NCBI GenBank assembly: GCA_030428705.1 | Contig: JAUIDI010000001.1 | Coordinates: 372,001 to 436,000, forward strand | Source of the DNA: Bacteroidia bacterium | GTDB lineage: Bacteria > Bacteroidota > Bacteroidia > Flavobacteriales > Flavobacteriaceae | Length of the DNA: 64,000 nt | Reading direction: 5' to 3' | Shown here: positions 20,739 through 29,296 of the stretch, piece after piece | Layout: each line of letters begins with the position of its first letter | Position numbering within the stretch: position 1 is the stretch's first letter | Translations under genes and position numbers: made by a program | The notes under the pieces: model-generated | Told to the model about the DNA's origin: nothing | Database searches by the model: none | The model's input: only the letters and a program-made list of their open reading frames with translations

Positions 20739-22139
20739 TTATTGAAAGATAAGCCTTTCACGCTCACCTTTATCATTGACCATGGTTATAACGGTTTTAC
20801 CGTATCGTGATATGGCGCCGAACGCATCTCTGGCATCCTGTATATTGACAATTTCAGTACCGTCAACGGAAAGTATTACTTTTCCCGCTAGGTCATGATT
20901 GCGATAAGTTTCTGGAACGCCAACGATTTTTACGCCTTTTTTGGTCTTGAATTTTTGCTGGTCTTTTTTGGTCAGATTTTTTACCTCGACGCCGAATGGG
21001 TCGGGTAAGGTCAGGCTCTGACGTTCCTTTAAAGTTACGGGAAGTACCAGACTTTCACCATCACGGTCGAGGGTAACTTCTACTTGATCTCCCGGTCTTT
21101 TGGTAGCGAGGTATCCGGTAAGATCCGGAAATTTTCGGACTTGAATGTGATCCACTTTTTTGATGATATCCCCGACTTCCACTCCAGCATCATATGCCCC
21201 CGATTCCTCTTCTATCCAATCGATATAGACGCCTTCGATTTCGTTGATTCCCCTTTCAATGGCATCCCTAGTGTTCAGAAGTGCCGGTCGAATCCCCAAC
21301 ATGCCTTTTTGTACATTACCATATTCCATTATATCATCGACGACCTTTTTTGCAATATTGCTTGGTACCGCGAACGAGTACCCTACGTAAGAACCGGTCT
21401 GAGAGGTAATCGCGGTATTGATCCCTACCAAATCCCCATTGGTATTGACCAGAGCACCACCACTATTTCCGGGGTTGACTGCCGCATCCGTTTGTATAAA
21501 AGACTGGTTTCTTCTTGGGTCAAGATTCCTGGCCTTGGCACTGACGATACCCGCTGTAACGGTCGAAGTAAGATTAAAGGGGTTTCCTACGGCCAACACC
21601 CATTCTCCAATCTTTGTATTGTCGGAATCCCCAAACGCCAAATAAGGAAGCCTGTCTTCAGCATCGATCTTCAATAAGGCAATATCGGAATTTGGGTCGG
21701 CCCCTATAAATTCGGCCTCATAGGTTTTATTGTTGTTCAAGGTAACTTGCAATTGATCGGCATTTGCCACCACGTGATTATTGGTAACGATATAGCCATC
21801 GGAAGTAATGATCACTCCAGAACCGGTTCCTACTTGGGGTCGGGCAGTTTGACCAGATCCAAAAAAGAACTCAAAAGGACTACTGGATCCTCTGCTTACC
21901 GTAACGTTCTTAACGTGAACTACCGCGTTCACGGTATTTTCGGCTGCAGCAGTGAAGTCGACCTCATTGATACCCGCGCCTTTTGCCGAGGTGGGTGTCA
22001 TACTTGTTGTAAAGGTCGATGCACCGCTATTGTCGGAGACAATGGCATAATTGGTGTTTTCAAAGAAAAGTTTATAAGCCCCAAGGGTTATCGCTCCCGC
22101 AAGTATGGCGATCAGTAGTGAACTTCCTATCTTTCTCAT
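20739..22139 (-). CDS. degP: Periplasmic serine protease HtrA/DegQ family
   Basis: Envelope quality-control protease/chaperone of 466 residues. N-terminal signal or membrane anchor (SSLLIAILAGAITLGAYKLFF), then a trypsin-like domain with triad residues H in VTNNHVVANA, D in DPNSDIALLKI and S in NPGNSGGALV. A first PDZ domain (about 275-370, GMLGIRPALL) and a shorter second PDZ-like region (about 400-466, KVILSVDGTEIVNIQDARDAF) follow. Length and domain order are those of DegP/DegQ. Symbol is by family only. No promoter box was recognised upstream. It is divergent from dapF. Confidence 0.93.
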   Translation of the reverse strand: MRKIGSSLLIAILAGAITLGAYKLFFENTNYAIVSDNSGASTFTTSMTPTSAKGAGINEVDFTAAAENTVNAVVHVKNVTVSRGSSSPFEFFFGSGQTARPQVGTGSGVIITSDGYIVTNNHVVANADQLQVTLNNNKTYEAEFIGADPNSDIALLKIDAEDRLPYLAFGDSDNTKIGEWVLAVGNPFNLTSTVTAGIVSAKARNLDPRRNQSFIQTDAAVNPGNSGGALVNTNGDLVGINTAITSQTGSYVGYSFAVPSNIAKKVVDDIMEYGNVQKGMLGIRPALLNTRDAIERGINEIEGVYIDWIEEESGAYDAGVEVGDIIKKVDHIQVRKFPDLTGYLATKRPGDQVEVTLDRDGESLVLPVTLKERQSLTLPDPFGVEVKNLTKKDQQKFKTKKGVKIVGVPETYRNHDLAGKVILSVDGTEIVNIQDARDAFGAISRYGKTVITMVNDKGERERLIFQ

Positions 22140-22253
22140 AATTTATATGTGTTTTGTTTTTGAATTTTCACTATGTAAAATTAACAGTTTTAGCGCCTCC
22201 GGAATTTTAGTTTAACGACTTTTTAACTGCTAAAAAATCCTTAAATAAAGTCC

Positions 22254-22261
22254 TATCTTTG
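22254..22261 (+). promoter_or_regulatory. -7 box of the dapF operon
   Basis: TATCTTTG fits TAnnTTTG and ends 17 bp before the ATG at 22279. It includes the first base of the GTG at 22261, which rules that codon out as a start. No -33 match is seen. Confidence 0.5.
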
Positions 22262-22278
22262 TGGTTCGATTTTTGAAA

Positions 22279-23055
22279 ATGAAACTCTCTTTTTATAAAT
22301 ATCAAGGTACCGGGAACGACTTTATAATGATCGATGACCGTTCTTGTCTTTTTCCCAAAAATAATACCAATTTGGTTTCTTTTTTGTGCGACAGAAAATT
22401 TGGCATCGGCGCCGACGGACTTATTCTGTTGCAAAATGACGAAATGTCAGACTTTAAAATGGTTTATTTCAATGCAGATGGAAAGGAAGGAACCTTATGT
22501 GGCAATGGGGGAAGATGCGCGGTGGCCTTTGCGAAGTATTTAGGGATTATCGACACCCAAACTACTTTCAACGCCGTAGACGGGCTACACCAAGCCATTA
22601 TTGGTGATACTACCGTTAGTCTTCAAATGCAGGATGTCGAAGAAATCAAGACGAAGCCCAATTACTATTTCTTGGACACTGGCTCACCACATCATGTGCA
22701 AATGGTTGAAAGCTTGGAAGGATTGAAAGTGTTCGAAGAAGGAAAGAAACTACGTTATGGGCTTTATGGTGAAAAGGGAAGCAATATAAATTTTGTCAGC
22801 CAAGAAAATGATGGCGCCTTCTCCATAAGAACCTATGAGCGGGGGGTTGAAGATGAAACCTTGTCCTGTGGTACCGGAGTGACCGCTGTAGCCCTGGCAA
22901 TGCACCAGGCAAAAAAGACGACAACGAACTCGATACGGGTCAACACCCTTGGCGGAGAACTGAAGGTAACCTTTGAAATAGATGGCCCGACCTATCGAAA
23001 CATTAATTTGATAGGGCCGGCCGAACAGGTTTTTAAAGGAGAGATCGAATGTTGA
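22279..23055 (+). CDS. dapF: Diaminopimelate epimerase
   Basis: Converts LL- to meso-diaminopimelate for lysine and peptidoglycan synthesis. The 258-residue protein begins MKLSFYKYQGTGNDFIMID. The two catalytic cysteines lie in CGNGGRCAV (about residue 75) and SCGTGVTA (about residue 205). Two-fold symmetric domain organisation and length are typical. A longer reading from GTG at 22261 is excluded by the promoter box. The last 7 bases overlap the next gene, indicating translational coupling. Confidence 0.96.
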   Translation: MKLSFYKYQGTGNDFIMIDDRSCLFPKNNTNLVSFLCDRKFGIGADGLILLQNDEMSDFKMVYFNADGKEGTLCGNGGRCAVAFAKYLGIIDTQTTFNAVDGLHQAIIGDTTVSLQMQDVEEIKTKPNYYFLDTGSPHHVQMVESLEGLKVFEEGKKLRYGLYGEKGSNINFVSQENDGAFSIRTYERGVEDETLSCGTGVTAVALAMHQAKKTTTNSIRVNTLGGELKVTFEIDGPTYRNINLIGPAEQVFKGEIEC

Positions 23056-23573
23056 AGTTAACGGGCGATACGATTTATTTGAGGGCATTGGAACCCGAAG
23101 ATCTAGAGTTTTTGTATCAGTTGGAGAACAATACCGATATTTGGGAAATAAGCAATACCGTAACACCCTATTCCAAACAGGTTCTTAAGTTGTACCTTGA
23201 GAATGCCCACCGTGATATTTATGATGTAAAACAATTAAGGCTTTGTATCTGCAACAAACAGAATAAGGCAATTGGTCTTATCGATCTTTTTGATTTCGAC
23301 CCCAAGAATCATCGGGCCGGATTGGGTATTGTCGTGCTCGATGAAAAAGAACGTAATAAAGGAGTAGGGGCCCAGGCCATTGGTATAGTAATAGAATATG
23401 CTTTTTCAACGTTAGGTTTAAGACAGCTGTTCGCCAATGTCATCGAAGACAATGAGGCAAGTATCCGTTTGTTCAAAAAGTTGGGCTTTCGAAAGGTCGG
23501 TGTTAAAAAAGATTGGATTTTTAGCGACAAGGGTTATAAAAACGAAATATTGTTTCAAAAAATACATACGTAA
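23049..23573 (+). CDS. GNAT-family N-acetyltransferase (RimJ/RimL-like)
   Basis: A 174-residue acetyltransferase of the RimJ/RimL/SpeG type: MLKLTGDTIYLRALEPEDLEFLY at the N-terminus, the acetyl-CoA loop DEKERNKGVGAQAIGIVIEYAF at about residues 98-119, and NVIEDNEASIRLFKKLGFRKVG near 135-156. The substrate may be a protein N-terminus, a polyamine or a small molecule. It is sandwiched by overlaps (ATG inside dapF; its TAA shares a base with the mltG ATG), so all three genes are translated together. Confidence 0.9.
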   Translation: MLKLTGDTIYLRALEPEDLEFLYQLENNTDIWEISNTVTPYSKQVLKLYLENAHRDIYDVKQLRLCICNKQNKAIGLIDLFDFDPKNHRAGLGIVVLDEKERNKGVGAQAIGIVIEYAFSTLGLRQLFANVIEDNEASIRLFKKLGFRKVGVKKDWIFSDKGYKNEILFQKIHT

Positions 23574-24616
23574 TGTATATCAAGAAAATACTGTTGATAA
23601 TCGTGTTGTTAGGGGTCGTTGTTGGCGGGTATTTTGCCTACACGATATACGATGCTATATTTTCGCCGAATACGAAATTCAATAATGAAGAGGCATTTAT
23701 ATATGTACCGTCGAACGCAAGTTTCGATGAGGTAAAAAAATCACTTGAACCGTTGGTACATAATATTGCTTCCTTTGAGCAGGTGGCCGAAAAAAAAGGA
23801 TATTCCACAAATATTAAAGGAGGAAAGTATGCCATCAAAAAGGGAATGAGCAACAATGATATGATCAATACGCTCCGTTCGAACAATATCCCGGTAAAAG
23901 TAGCTTTCAACAATCAGGAAACCCTTGCCGACCTTGCCGGTCGTGTCGCAGGTCAAATCGAGGCGGATAGTATAAGTCTATTGACCGCCTTTGAGGATAA
24001 GGTGTTTGCAGAATCCAATGGATTTAACGATGCCAATAAATTGGGAATGTACCTACCCAATAGCTACGAATTTTTTTGGAATACTTCTGCAGAACAATTC
24101 AGGGACCGGATGTTGAAGGAATATAAACGTTTTTGGAACGAAGATCGTCTCAAAAACGCCAAAGAGGTTGGTCTTTTGCCTCAAGAAGTAACTACGCTGG
24201 CATCGATCGTTCATAAAGAAACGGCCAAAGTGGAGGAACGGCCTCGCGTCGCAGGCCTTTACCTCAATAGATTGAAAAGCGGAATGCTTTTGCAGGCCGA
24301 CCCGACTGTCATATACGCTTTGAAGAAGCATACGGGCAATTTTGACACAATTTTCAAAAGAGTACTGTATAAAGATCTTGAACTGGATTCGCCTTATAAC
24401 ACCTATAAATATGCGGGCCTTCCTCCAGGCCCCGTTATGATGCCCGATATATCGGCTATAGACGCGGTGCTCAAACCCGAAAAACATGAATACTACTATA
24501 TGGTCGCCAATGTCGAGAACTTTGGCTACCACAAATTTGCCAAGTCCTTGGAGCAGCACAACCGCAATAAAGTGCAATATGTCCGATGGATAAATTCCCA
24601 AAATATAAATAGATAG
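23573..24616 (+). CDS. mltG: Endolytic murein transglycosylase MltG
   Basis: Inner-membrane lytic transglycosylase that cuts nascent glycan strands and helps set chain length. The 347-residue protein has an N-terminal membrane helix (KILLIIVLLGVVVGGYFAYTIY), a LysM-like region (about 45-120) and the YceG catalytic domain. That domain has the catalytic glutamate in ASIVHKETA, then LLQADPTVIYALKK, SPYNTYKYAGLPPGPV and AVLKPEKHEYYYMVA. Its partner dapF makes the peptide precursor of the same polymer. No terminator is obvious downstream. Confidence 0.95.
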   Translation: MYIKKILLIIVLLGVVVGGYFAYTIYDAIFSPNTKFNNEEAFIYVPSNASFDEVKKSLEPLVHNIASFEQVAEKKGYSTNIKGGKYAIKKGMSNNDMINTLRSNNIPVKVAFNNQETLADLAGRVAGQIEADSISLLTAFEDKVFAESNGFNDANKLGMYLPNSYEFFWNTSAEQFRDRMLKEYKRFWNEDRLKNAKEVGLLPQEVTTLASIVHKETAKVEERPRVAGLYLNRLKSGMLLQADPTVIYALKKHTGNFDTIFKRVLYKDLELDSPYNTYKYAGLPPGPVMMPDISAIDAVLKPEKHEYYYMVANVENFGYHKFAKSLEQHNRNKVQYVRWINSQNINR

Positions 24617-24700
24617 GCCGCTTATCCCGATTTTAAGACTTGTTAACTAATATTTGGTTTTTTTAACAAAACGATCAAATCCGAAGGCTTGAATCGAACG

Positions 24701-24708
24701 TATCTTTG
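24701..24708 (+). promoter_or_regulatory. -7 box upstream of the transglycosylase-like gene
   Basis: TATCTTTG fits TAnnTTTG. It overlaps the TTG at 24706, so that codon is not the start; the ATG at 24766 is 57 bp downstream. Confidence 0.45.
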
Positions 24709-24765
24709 TTGAGTGAAAATTTAAGCAGGTCTTTTTTGACCCTAAGTCTTAATAAAAACAGAGAT

Positions 24766-25392
24766 ATGAGAAGATGTATCATTTTTTTCAGTTCTCTTAT
24801 CATGCTCCTTATCTTAATGAGTTTTAGGTACGAAACGAAAGTCAAAGTACCCGAGAACCTTAAGGTAACTGAACCTACTGAAGTCTTGCACCCCAAAAAC
24901 AAGACTTATGTTGCTACGACGATGATCGCACCTCCCTTTTTGGGAAGTTCGTATATCGGTTTTAAGGAAGCCTTGGCTTTTAAAGAGTCACAGGGTGATT
25001 ATTTTTCCGTCAATACTTTAGGGTATTTGGGGAAATATCAATTCGGAATCGGCACCCTTCAACTAATGGGGGTCTATAATTCGACCCATTTCTTGAACAA
25101 TCCTGAATTACAGGAAAAAGTATTCCACACGAATATTGCCCGTAACAAATGGATTTTACGAAGGGATATCGATCGCTTCGTGGGCAAGCATATTCGGGGC
25201 GTCGAGATTACCGAATCGGGAATGTTGGCTGCGGCACACTTGGCAGGTGCGGGTAACGTCAAAAAGTACCTGAGATCTTACGGACAGATTGACGTAATGG
25301 ACGAGTATGGCAGCACGATAGCCAAATACCTCAAGAAGTTTTCCGGCTATGATATATCGCATGTTCCGCCGAAGCGCAACCCCAAGGTTTGA
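24766..25392 (+). CDS. Lytic-transglycosylase/lysozyme-like exported protein
   Basis: A 208-residue protein with one N-terminal hydrophobic segment (MRRCIIFFSSLIMLLILMSF), either signal peptide or anchor. The body resembles the SLT/lysozyme-like fold found in short Bacteroidota proteins: FKEALAFKESQGDYFSVN with a candidate catalytic glutamate in KESQG, then LGYLGKYQFGIGTL, and AAAHLAGAGNVKKYLRSYG. This would act on peptidoglycan in the periplasm, in line with mltG upstream. The family assignment is from pattern only. It converges on the methyltransferase gene and shares a terminator. Confidence 0.75.
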   Translation: MRRCIIFFSSLIMLLILMSFRYETKVKVPENLKVTEPTEVLHPKNKTYVATTMIAPPFLGSSYIGFKEALAFKESQGDYFSVNTLGYLGKYQFGIGTLQLMGVYNSTHFLNNPELQEKVFHTNIARNKWILRRDIDRFVGKHIRGVEITESGMLAAAHLAGAGNVKKYLRSYGQIDVMDEYGSTIAKYLKKFSGYDISHVPPKRNPKV

Positions 25393-25419
25393 CAATACTA
25401 TGTATATATGAAAATGGAT

Positions 25420-25450
25420 AAGCCCTGACCGTACGTACCCGTCAGGGTTT
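25420..25450. terminator. Bidirectional terminator between convergent genes
   Basis: AAGCCCTGAC (25420-25429) pairs with GTCAGGGTTT (25441-25450), with one G-T pair, and is followed by ATTTTTT. It separates the transglycosylase-like gene from the methyltransferase gene. Confidence 0.85.
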
Positions 25451-25455
25451 ATTTT

Positions 25456-26178
25456 TTACCCTTGTAATAAAAAAATCGTTGGCCTTTTGTGTAGATCTGG
25501 AACATTTTTTTTCCACTCTGAAACGGCCATAGTTTTTATATACTCGGAGGCAAGAGTAATATCGGCTGCTATACATAATAGGGTATCGGGCATTAAGGTC
25601 TTGAGCAATTCTACCAATAACTTGTCGTTTCTGTAGGGAGTTTCCATGAACAACTGGGTCCGATGTTCGTTTTTCGATACCTTCTCCATTAGTTTTATTG
25701 CCTTTTTGCGCTCATTACTGTCTATAGGAAGATAGCCGTTGAAGGTAAAGCTCTGACCGTTGAGACCACTCGCCATCAAAGCTAGAAAAATTGATGAAGG
25801 TCCGACCAGTGGTATAACCTGAATGCCATTATAGTGGGCCAATTTCACAACTTCCCCTCCTGGGTCGGCAATTCCGGGACAGCCGGCTTCCGATAAGATT
25901 CCTATGTTATGACCTTGGGCGCAGGGTTCTAAAAAAGTAGGAAGACTTTCCGGCTCGGTATACTTGTTCAAGACCTCTATAAAAAGTGCGGGCTGTGATT
26001 TTCTCGGACTTATTTTCTTGATAAACCTTCGTGCGGTTTTTTCGTTTTCGACAATATAATGATCGGTACTTTCGATGACCCGCTTAATGGAGATAGGCAG
26101 TACTTCAAGCGGCTCATTTTCCCCCAATGTCGTGGGGATGAGGTATAGCTTTCCGTGAGCTTCCGTTTTCTTGTCCAT
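25456..26178 (-). CDS. RsmI-like SAM-dependent methyltransferase (short form)
   Basis: A 240-residue protein of the tetrapyrrole-methyltransferase superfamily, nearest to RsmI, which 2'-O-methylates C1402 of 16S rRNA. Visible: GKLYLIPTTLGE (in place of GTLYVVATPIGN), SEAGCPGIADPGGEVVKLAH (the GTPGISDPG region), VGPSSIFLALMASGL, and LFMETPYRNDKLL. It is shorter than RsmI (about 285) and lacks the C-terminal extension, so it could modify another target. The start at 26178 overlaps the phosphatase stop; the longer reading would run 48 bases into that gene. Third gene of the dnaA operon. Confidence 0.85.
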   Translation of the reverse strand: MDKKTEAHGKLYLIPTTLGENEPLEVLPISIKRVIESTDHYIVENEKTARRFIKKISPRKSQPALFIEVLNKYTEPESLPTFLEPCAQGHNIGILSEAGCPGIADPGGEVVKLAHYNGIQVIPLVGPSSIFLALMASGLNGQSFTFNGYLPIDSNERKKAIKLMEKVSKNEHRTQLFMETPYRNDKLLVELLKTLMPDTLLCIAADITLASEYIKTMAVSEWKKNVPDLHKRPTIFLLQG

Positions 26179-26180
26179 TG

Positions 26181-26648
26181 TCACGCTTGGTTTTTGGTTT
26201 TCAGGTCTTCGGCGATCGCCTCGCATGCCAGGTCCAACATTTGGTAGACCTCTTCGAAACCATTTTCGCCACCGTAATATGGATCGGGAACCTCGTTCAC
26301 ATCGATTGCAATTTCATCGAGAATAAGCTTTACTTTCTTTTCTTTTTCCTCGGTATCGGCCAAGGTCAGTACACGGGAATAATTGCTCTTATCCATGGTA
26401 TAAATAAAATCGAACCTATCGAAATCAACAGTTGTGAATTGTCTGCATCGTTGATGTCGGATATCGATTCCGTGTTTAAGGCCAACGTCAATACTTCGTT
26501 CATCGGGCCGATTGCCTATGTGCCAACCGCCCGTACCCGCCGAATCGACGATTACTTTTTTCGGATCGACCTTACTTTGCAAAATGCCTTCTGCCAATGG
26601 CGACCTGCAAATATTTCCAAGGCATACCATCAAGATTTTAACCGGCAT
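26181..26648 (-). CDS. Low-molecular-weight protein-tyrosine phosphatase
   Basis: A 155-residue cytoplasmic phosphatase. The CX5R active-site loop is at the N-terminus (VCLGNICRSPLAEG), and the general-acid loop is VPDPYYGGENGFEEVYQML near residue 120. Such enzymes remove phosphate from tyrosine (often on BY-kinases) or from arginine. No kinase partner is nearby. It begins 6 bp after dnaA and its stop lies next to the methyltransferase ATG, so it is expressed with the replication initiator. Confidence 0.94.
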   Translation of the reverse strand: MPVKILMVCLGNICRSPLAEGILQSKVDPKKVIVDSAGTGGWHIGNRPDERSIDVGLKHGIDIRHQRCRQFTTVDFDRFDFIYTMDKSNYSRVLTLADTEEKEKKVKLILDEIAIDVNEVPDPYYGGENGFEEVYQMLDLACEAIAEDLKTKNQA

Positions 26649-26654
26649 TTGAAT

Positions 26655-28079
26655 TTAAGAGAATTTTTTGGTCAGGTCGTCGATATACTTACGAAATTGT
26701 TTGTCGGTTTCAGCAAGATTGTCGACCGTTTTACACGCATGGAGTACTGTGGCATGATCTCTTTTTCCGATTTGGGAACCGATGCTTGCCAAGGAAGCCT
26801 TTGTAAACTTTTTGGCAAAGAACATCGCCAATTGACGGGCCTGAACAATATGTCTCTTGCGTGTTTTTGATTGCAGGGTGGCTACATCCATCTCGAAATA
26901 GTCGGAGACCACTTTTTGAATATAGTCTATGGAAACCTCGCGTTTGGTATTCTTGACGAACTTTTCAACGACATGCTGTGCGAGTTCCAACGTGACCTCT
27001 TTTTTATTGAAAGAAGATTGGGCGATGAGCGAGATGATCGCTCCTTCCAACTCGCGAATATTAGTTTTTATATGCTTGGCCACATATTCGACGATTTCAT
27101 TCGGCATTTCGACACCGTCTCGGTACAATTTGTTTTTCAGGATAGAAATGCGCGTTTCATAATCAGGGTTCTGCAATTCTGCCGAGAGACCCCATTTAAA
27201 ACGGGATAACAACCTTTGTTCGATATCTTGCATATCGACGGGTGCTTTGTCCGATGTCAACACGACCTGCTTACCGTTTTGGTGCAAATGGTTGAATATG
27301 TGGAAGAAAACATCTTGGGTACCCGATTTGCCAGATAAAAACTGTACATCATCAATGATTAGAACATCGATCAACTGATAAAAATGAATGAAATCGTTTC
27401 GGGTATTCTTTTTTACGGATTCAATATATTGTTGCGTGAATTTTTCGGCCGAAATGTACAACACGGTACGTTCAGGGTACTTATCCTTTATCTCGACCCC
27501 AATAGCATGGGCCAAATGGGTCTTACCGAGCCCGACGCCGCCAAAGACCAAAAGCGGATTGAAGGAAGTGCCACCAGGTTTGTTGGCTACTGCCATACCT
27601 GCGGATCGGGCCAAACGATTCGAATCTCCTTCTAAAAAGTTATCGAAATTGTAACTGGGGTTTAATTGCGATTCGATCTTGATATTTCGAATACCTGGAA
27701 TCACAAATGGATTGCGAAGCTCAGGGTTCTTCGATTTTATAGGCACGTCCATCTCTTGGGGAGCTACACCACTTCTGTTCGAGCTGGGTATTTTTTCAGT
27801 GAAAGGTTCACGATTGCCATAGGTGTTCTCCATTCTGATGACATATACCAGTTTGGCCGATTCACCTAACTCGCGGGTAAGTGCCACCTTAAGGATTTTA
27901 ACGTAGTGCTCTTCGAGCCACTCGTAGAAAAATTTGCTAGGTACCTGAATGCTCAAGGCATTGTCCGCAAGTTTGACGGGCTTAATAGGCTCGAACCACG
28001 TTTTGAATGCCTGCGGTTGGATGTTATCTTGGATAAAAGCCAAACAATTGCTCCATACGGAATTAGCAGTCACACTCAT
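26655..28079 (-). CDS. dnaA: Chromosomal replication initiator DnaA
   Basis: AAA+ ATPase that opens the replication origin. The 474-residue protein has domain I (MSVTANSVWSNCLAFIQDNI), a linker at about 90-140, Walker A GGVGLGKTHL, Walker B VLIIDDVQFLSG, the sensor region SRFKWGLSAELQNPDYETR and the domain IV DNA-binding signature GKRDHATVLHACKTV. It is the first gene of an operon with the phosphatase and methyltransferase genes. No perfect TTATNCACA box is visible in the 207 bp upstream, so I do not call an origin. No dnaN or recF neighbours it, unlike in many phyla. Confidence 0.97.
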   Translation of the reverse strand: MSVTANSVWSNCLAFIQDNIQPQAFKTWFEPIKPVKLADNALSIQVPSKFFYEWLEEHYVKILKVALTRELGESAKLVYVIRMENTYGNREPFTEKIPSSNRSGVAPQEMDVPIKSKNPELRNPFVIPGIRNIKIESQLNPSYNFDNFLEGDSNRLARSAGMAVANKPGGTSFNPLLVFGGVGLGKTHLAHAIGVEIKDKYPERTVLYISAEKFTQQYIESVKKNTRNDFIHFYQLIDVLIIDDVQFLSGKSGTQDVFFHIFNHLHQNGKQVVLTSDKAPVDMQDIEQRLLSRFKWGLSAELQNPDYETRISILKNKLYRDGVEMPNEIVEYVAKHIKTNIRELEGAIISLIAQSSFNKKEVTLELAQHVVEKFVKNTKREVSIDYIQKVVSDYFEMDVATLQSKTRKRHIVQARQLAMFFAKKFTKASLASIGSQIGKRDHATVLHACKTVDNLAETDKQFRKYIDDLTKKFS

Positions 28080-28286
28080 TTAAAATAGTCTCTTATTTTG
28101 TTGGTTAGTGGTTTTGTCAGTTGGGCGAAATCGGGCCGGAGCTTCCCTCATTTCTTGGTTGAGCAAATATGTGAACAAAAAAGCTAAAAAAAAAATCAAA
28201 TACTATTGAATTTGCTCTTTTTTTTTTGCATGTTCCACCACTTCAAATCGAAATCTTTTAAATATATCGTTTTTACCTGAAACTTC

Positions 28287-28685
28287 ATGGATTTTAACAG
28301 AATATCTTTTCGGGTCCGTTACGCCGAAACGGATCAAATGGGCGTCGTATATCACGGAAACTATGCGCAATACTTGGAGATGGGAAGAATAGAGTGGTTG
28401 AGGCGCCTTGGAATTTCCTATAAAAAAATGGAAGAAAACGGCATTATGCTCCCAGTGGTTTCACTAAGCCTAAATTATAAAAAATCGGCCACCTACGATG
28501 ACCTGATAACCGTCGAGACGCACCTGAAAAAAAAGCCGCTTGTAAAAATCGAGTTTGACTACATAATCTATAACGAATCGAATGAAATTCTTGCTGAAGC
28601 AAATACTGTTTTGGCCTTTATCGATATGAAAAAAAACAAACCTGTTCGATGTCCCGACTATATTCTTGAAAAGCTCGAAGCCTAG
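28287..28685 (+). CDS. Acyl-CoA thioesterase (4-hydroxybenzoyl-CoA thioesterase / YbgC type)
   Basis: A 132-residue hot-dog fold thioesterase that hydrolyses acyl-CoA. FRVRYAETDQMGVVYHGNYAQYLEMGRIEWLR (about residues 7-38) is the family signature; the catalytic aspartate is in AETDQMG. The rest (LPVVSLSLNYKKSATYDDLITVETHL) is the central helix and sheet. The true substrate, short-chain acyl-CoA or a phospholipid-linked role as in Tol-Pal YbgC, cannot be told. Its last four bases overlap the convergent yigZ gene. Confidence 0.92.
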   Translation: MDFNRISFRVRYAETDQMGVVYHGNYAQYLEMGRIEWLRRLGISYKKMEENGIMLPVVSLSLNYKKSATYDDLITVETHLKKKPLVKIEFDYIIYNESNEILAEANTVLAFIDMKKNKPVRCPDYILEKLEA

Positions 28686-29296
28686 TTTAGTTTGGTGATC
28701 TTCACTTTGTGTAAGGGTGAAAATGAATCCAGCATTTTAGATTCGTTCTTTGTATCGACCGAGAGGACAATGCTGCAATCGACTCCCATTTCCTGTGATG
28801 ATATTTCAAGCCGCAACCTCTTTATAGTGGCCATTACCGCATTCATTTCGGCATATTCGAAATCGAGCCTATACTGCAAACGCAGGGTTCTTTTAACGAT
28901 TTTTGAAGCTTCCAATGCCATTTTCGCCGCTTCGCGATATGCACTGATCAATCCGCCGACACCCAATTTGGTGCCGCCGAATATTCGGGCCACGGCTACA
29001 AGAACGTTCGTTACCTCGAAAGACTGGATCTGGCCGTAGATCGGCATTCCGGCCGAATTGTTCGGTTCGCCATCGTCATTGGCGCGATAGCGAATTTCCC
29101 CAACACCGATCTGCCAGGCATAGCAAACGTGATTGGCCGTATGGTGTTTCTTTTTTAACGCTTCCAAAATGGGTTTTACTTCATCTTCCGACAGTACTGG
29201 AAAGGCGTAGCCATAGAACTTGCTTTTCTTTTCCTTGAAGAGAATTTCCAGGGAAGGTTTTAGAAGGGTTTTATATGTATCCGGTGTTTCTGCCAT
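28682..29296 (-). CDS. yigZ: YigZ / IMPACT-family protein
   Basis: A 204-residue member of the conserved IMPACT/UPF0029 family. The N-terminal domain carries KKSKFYGYAFPV, ANHVCYAW, RANDDGEPNNSAGMPI and RIFGGTKLGVGGLISAY; the C-terminal part (about 135-204) is the small DUF1949-type ferredoxin-like domain. Eukaryotic relatives bind the Gcn2 regulator; the bacterial role is unsettled. It is the last gene of the ribD-HAD-EamA-yigZ run. Its ATG directly follows the EamA stop. Confidence 0.93.
   Translation of the reverse strand: MAETPDTYKTLLKPSLEILFKEKKSKFYGYAFPVLSEDEVKPILEALKKKHHTANHVCYAWQIGVGEIRYRANDDGEPNNSAGMPIYGQIQSFEVTNVLVAVARIFGGTKLGVGGLISAYREAAKMALEASKIVKRTLRLQYRLDFEYAEMNAVMATIKRLRLEISSQEMGVDCSIVLSVDTKNESKMLDSFSPLHKVKITKLN

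Noticed and set aside
28080-28286. Replication origin next to dnaA
   Set aside because: The interval has poly-A/T runs but no perfect TTATNCACA DnaA box and no AT-rich unwinding element with box cluster. GC-skew over the whole chromosome would be decisive.
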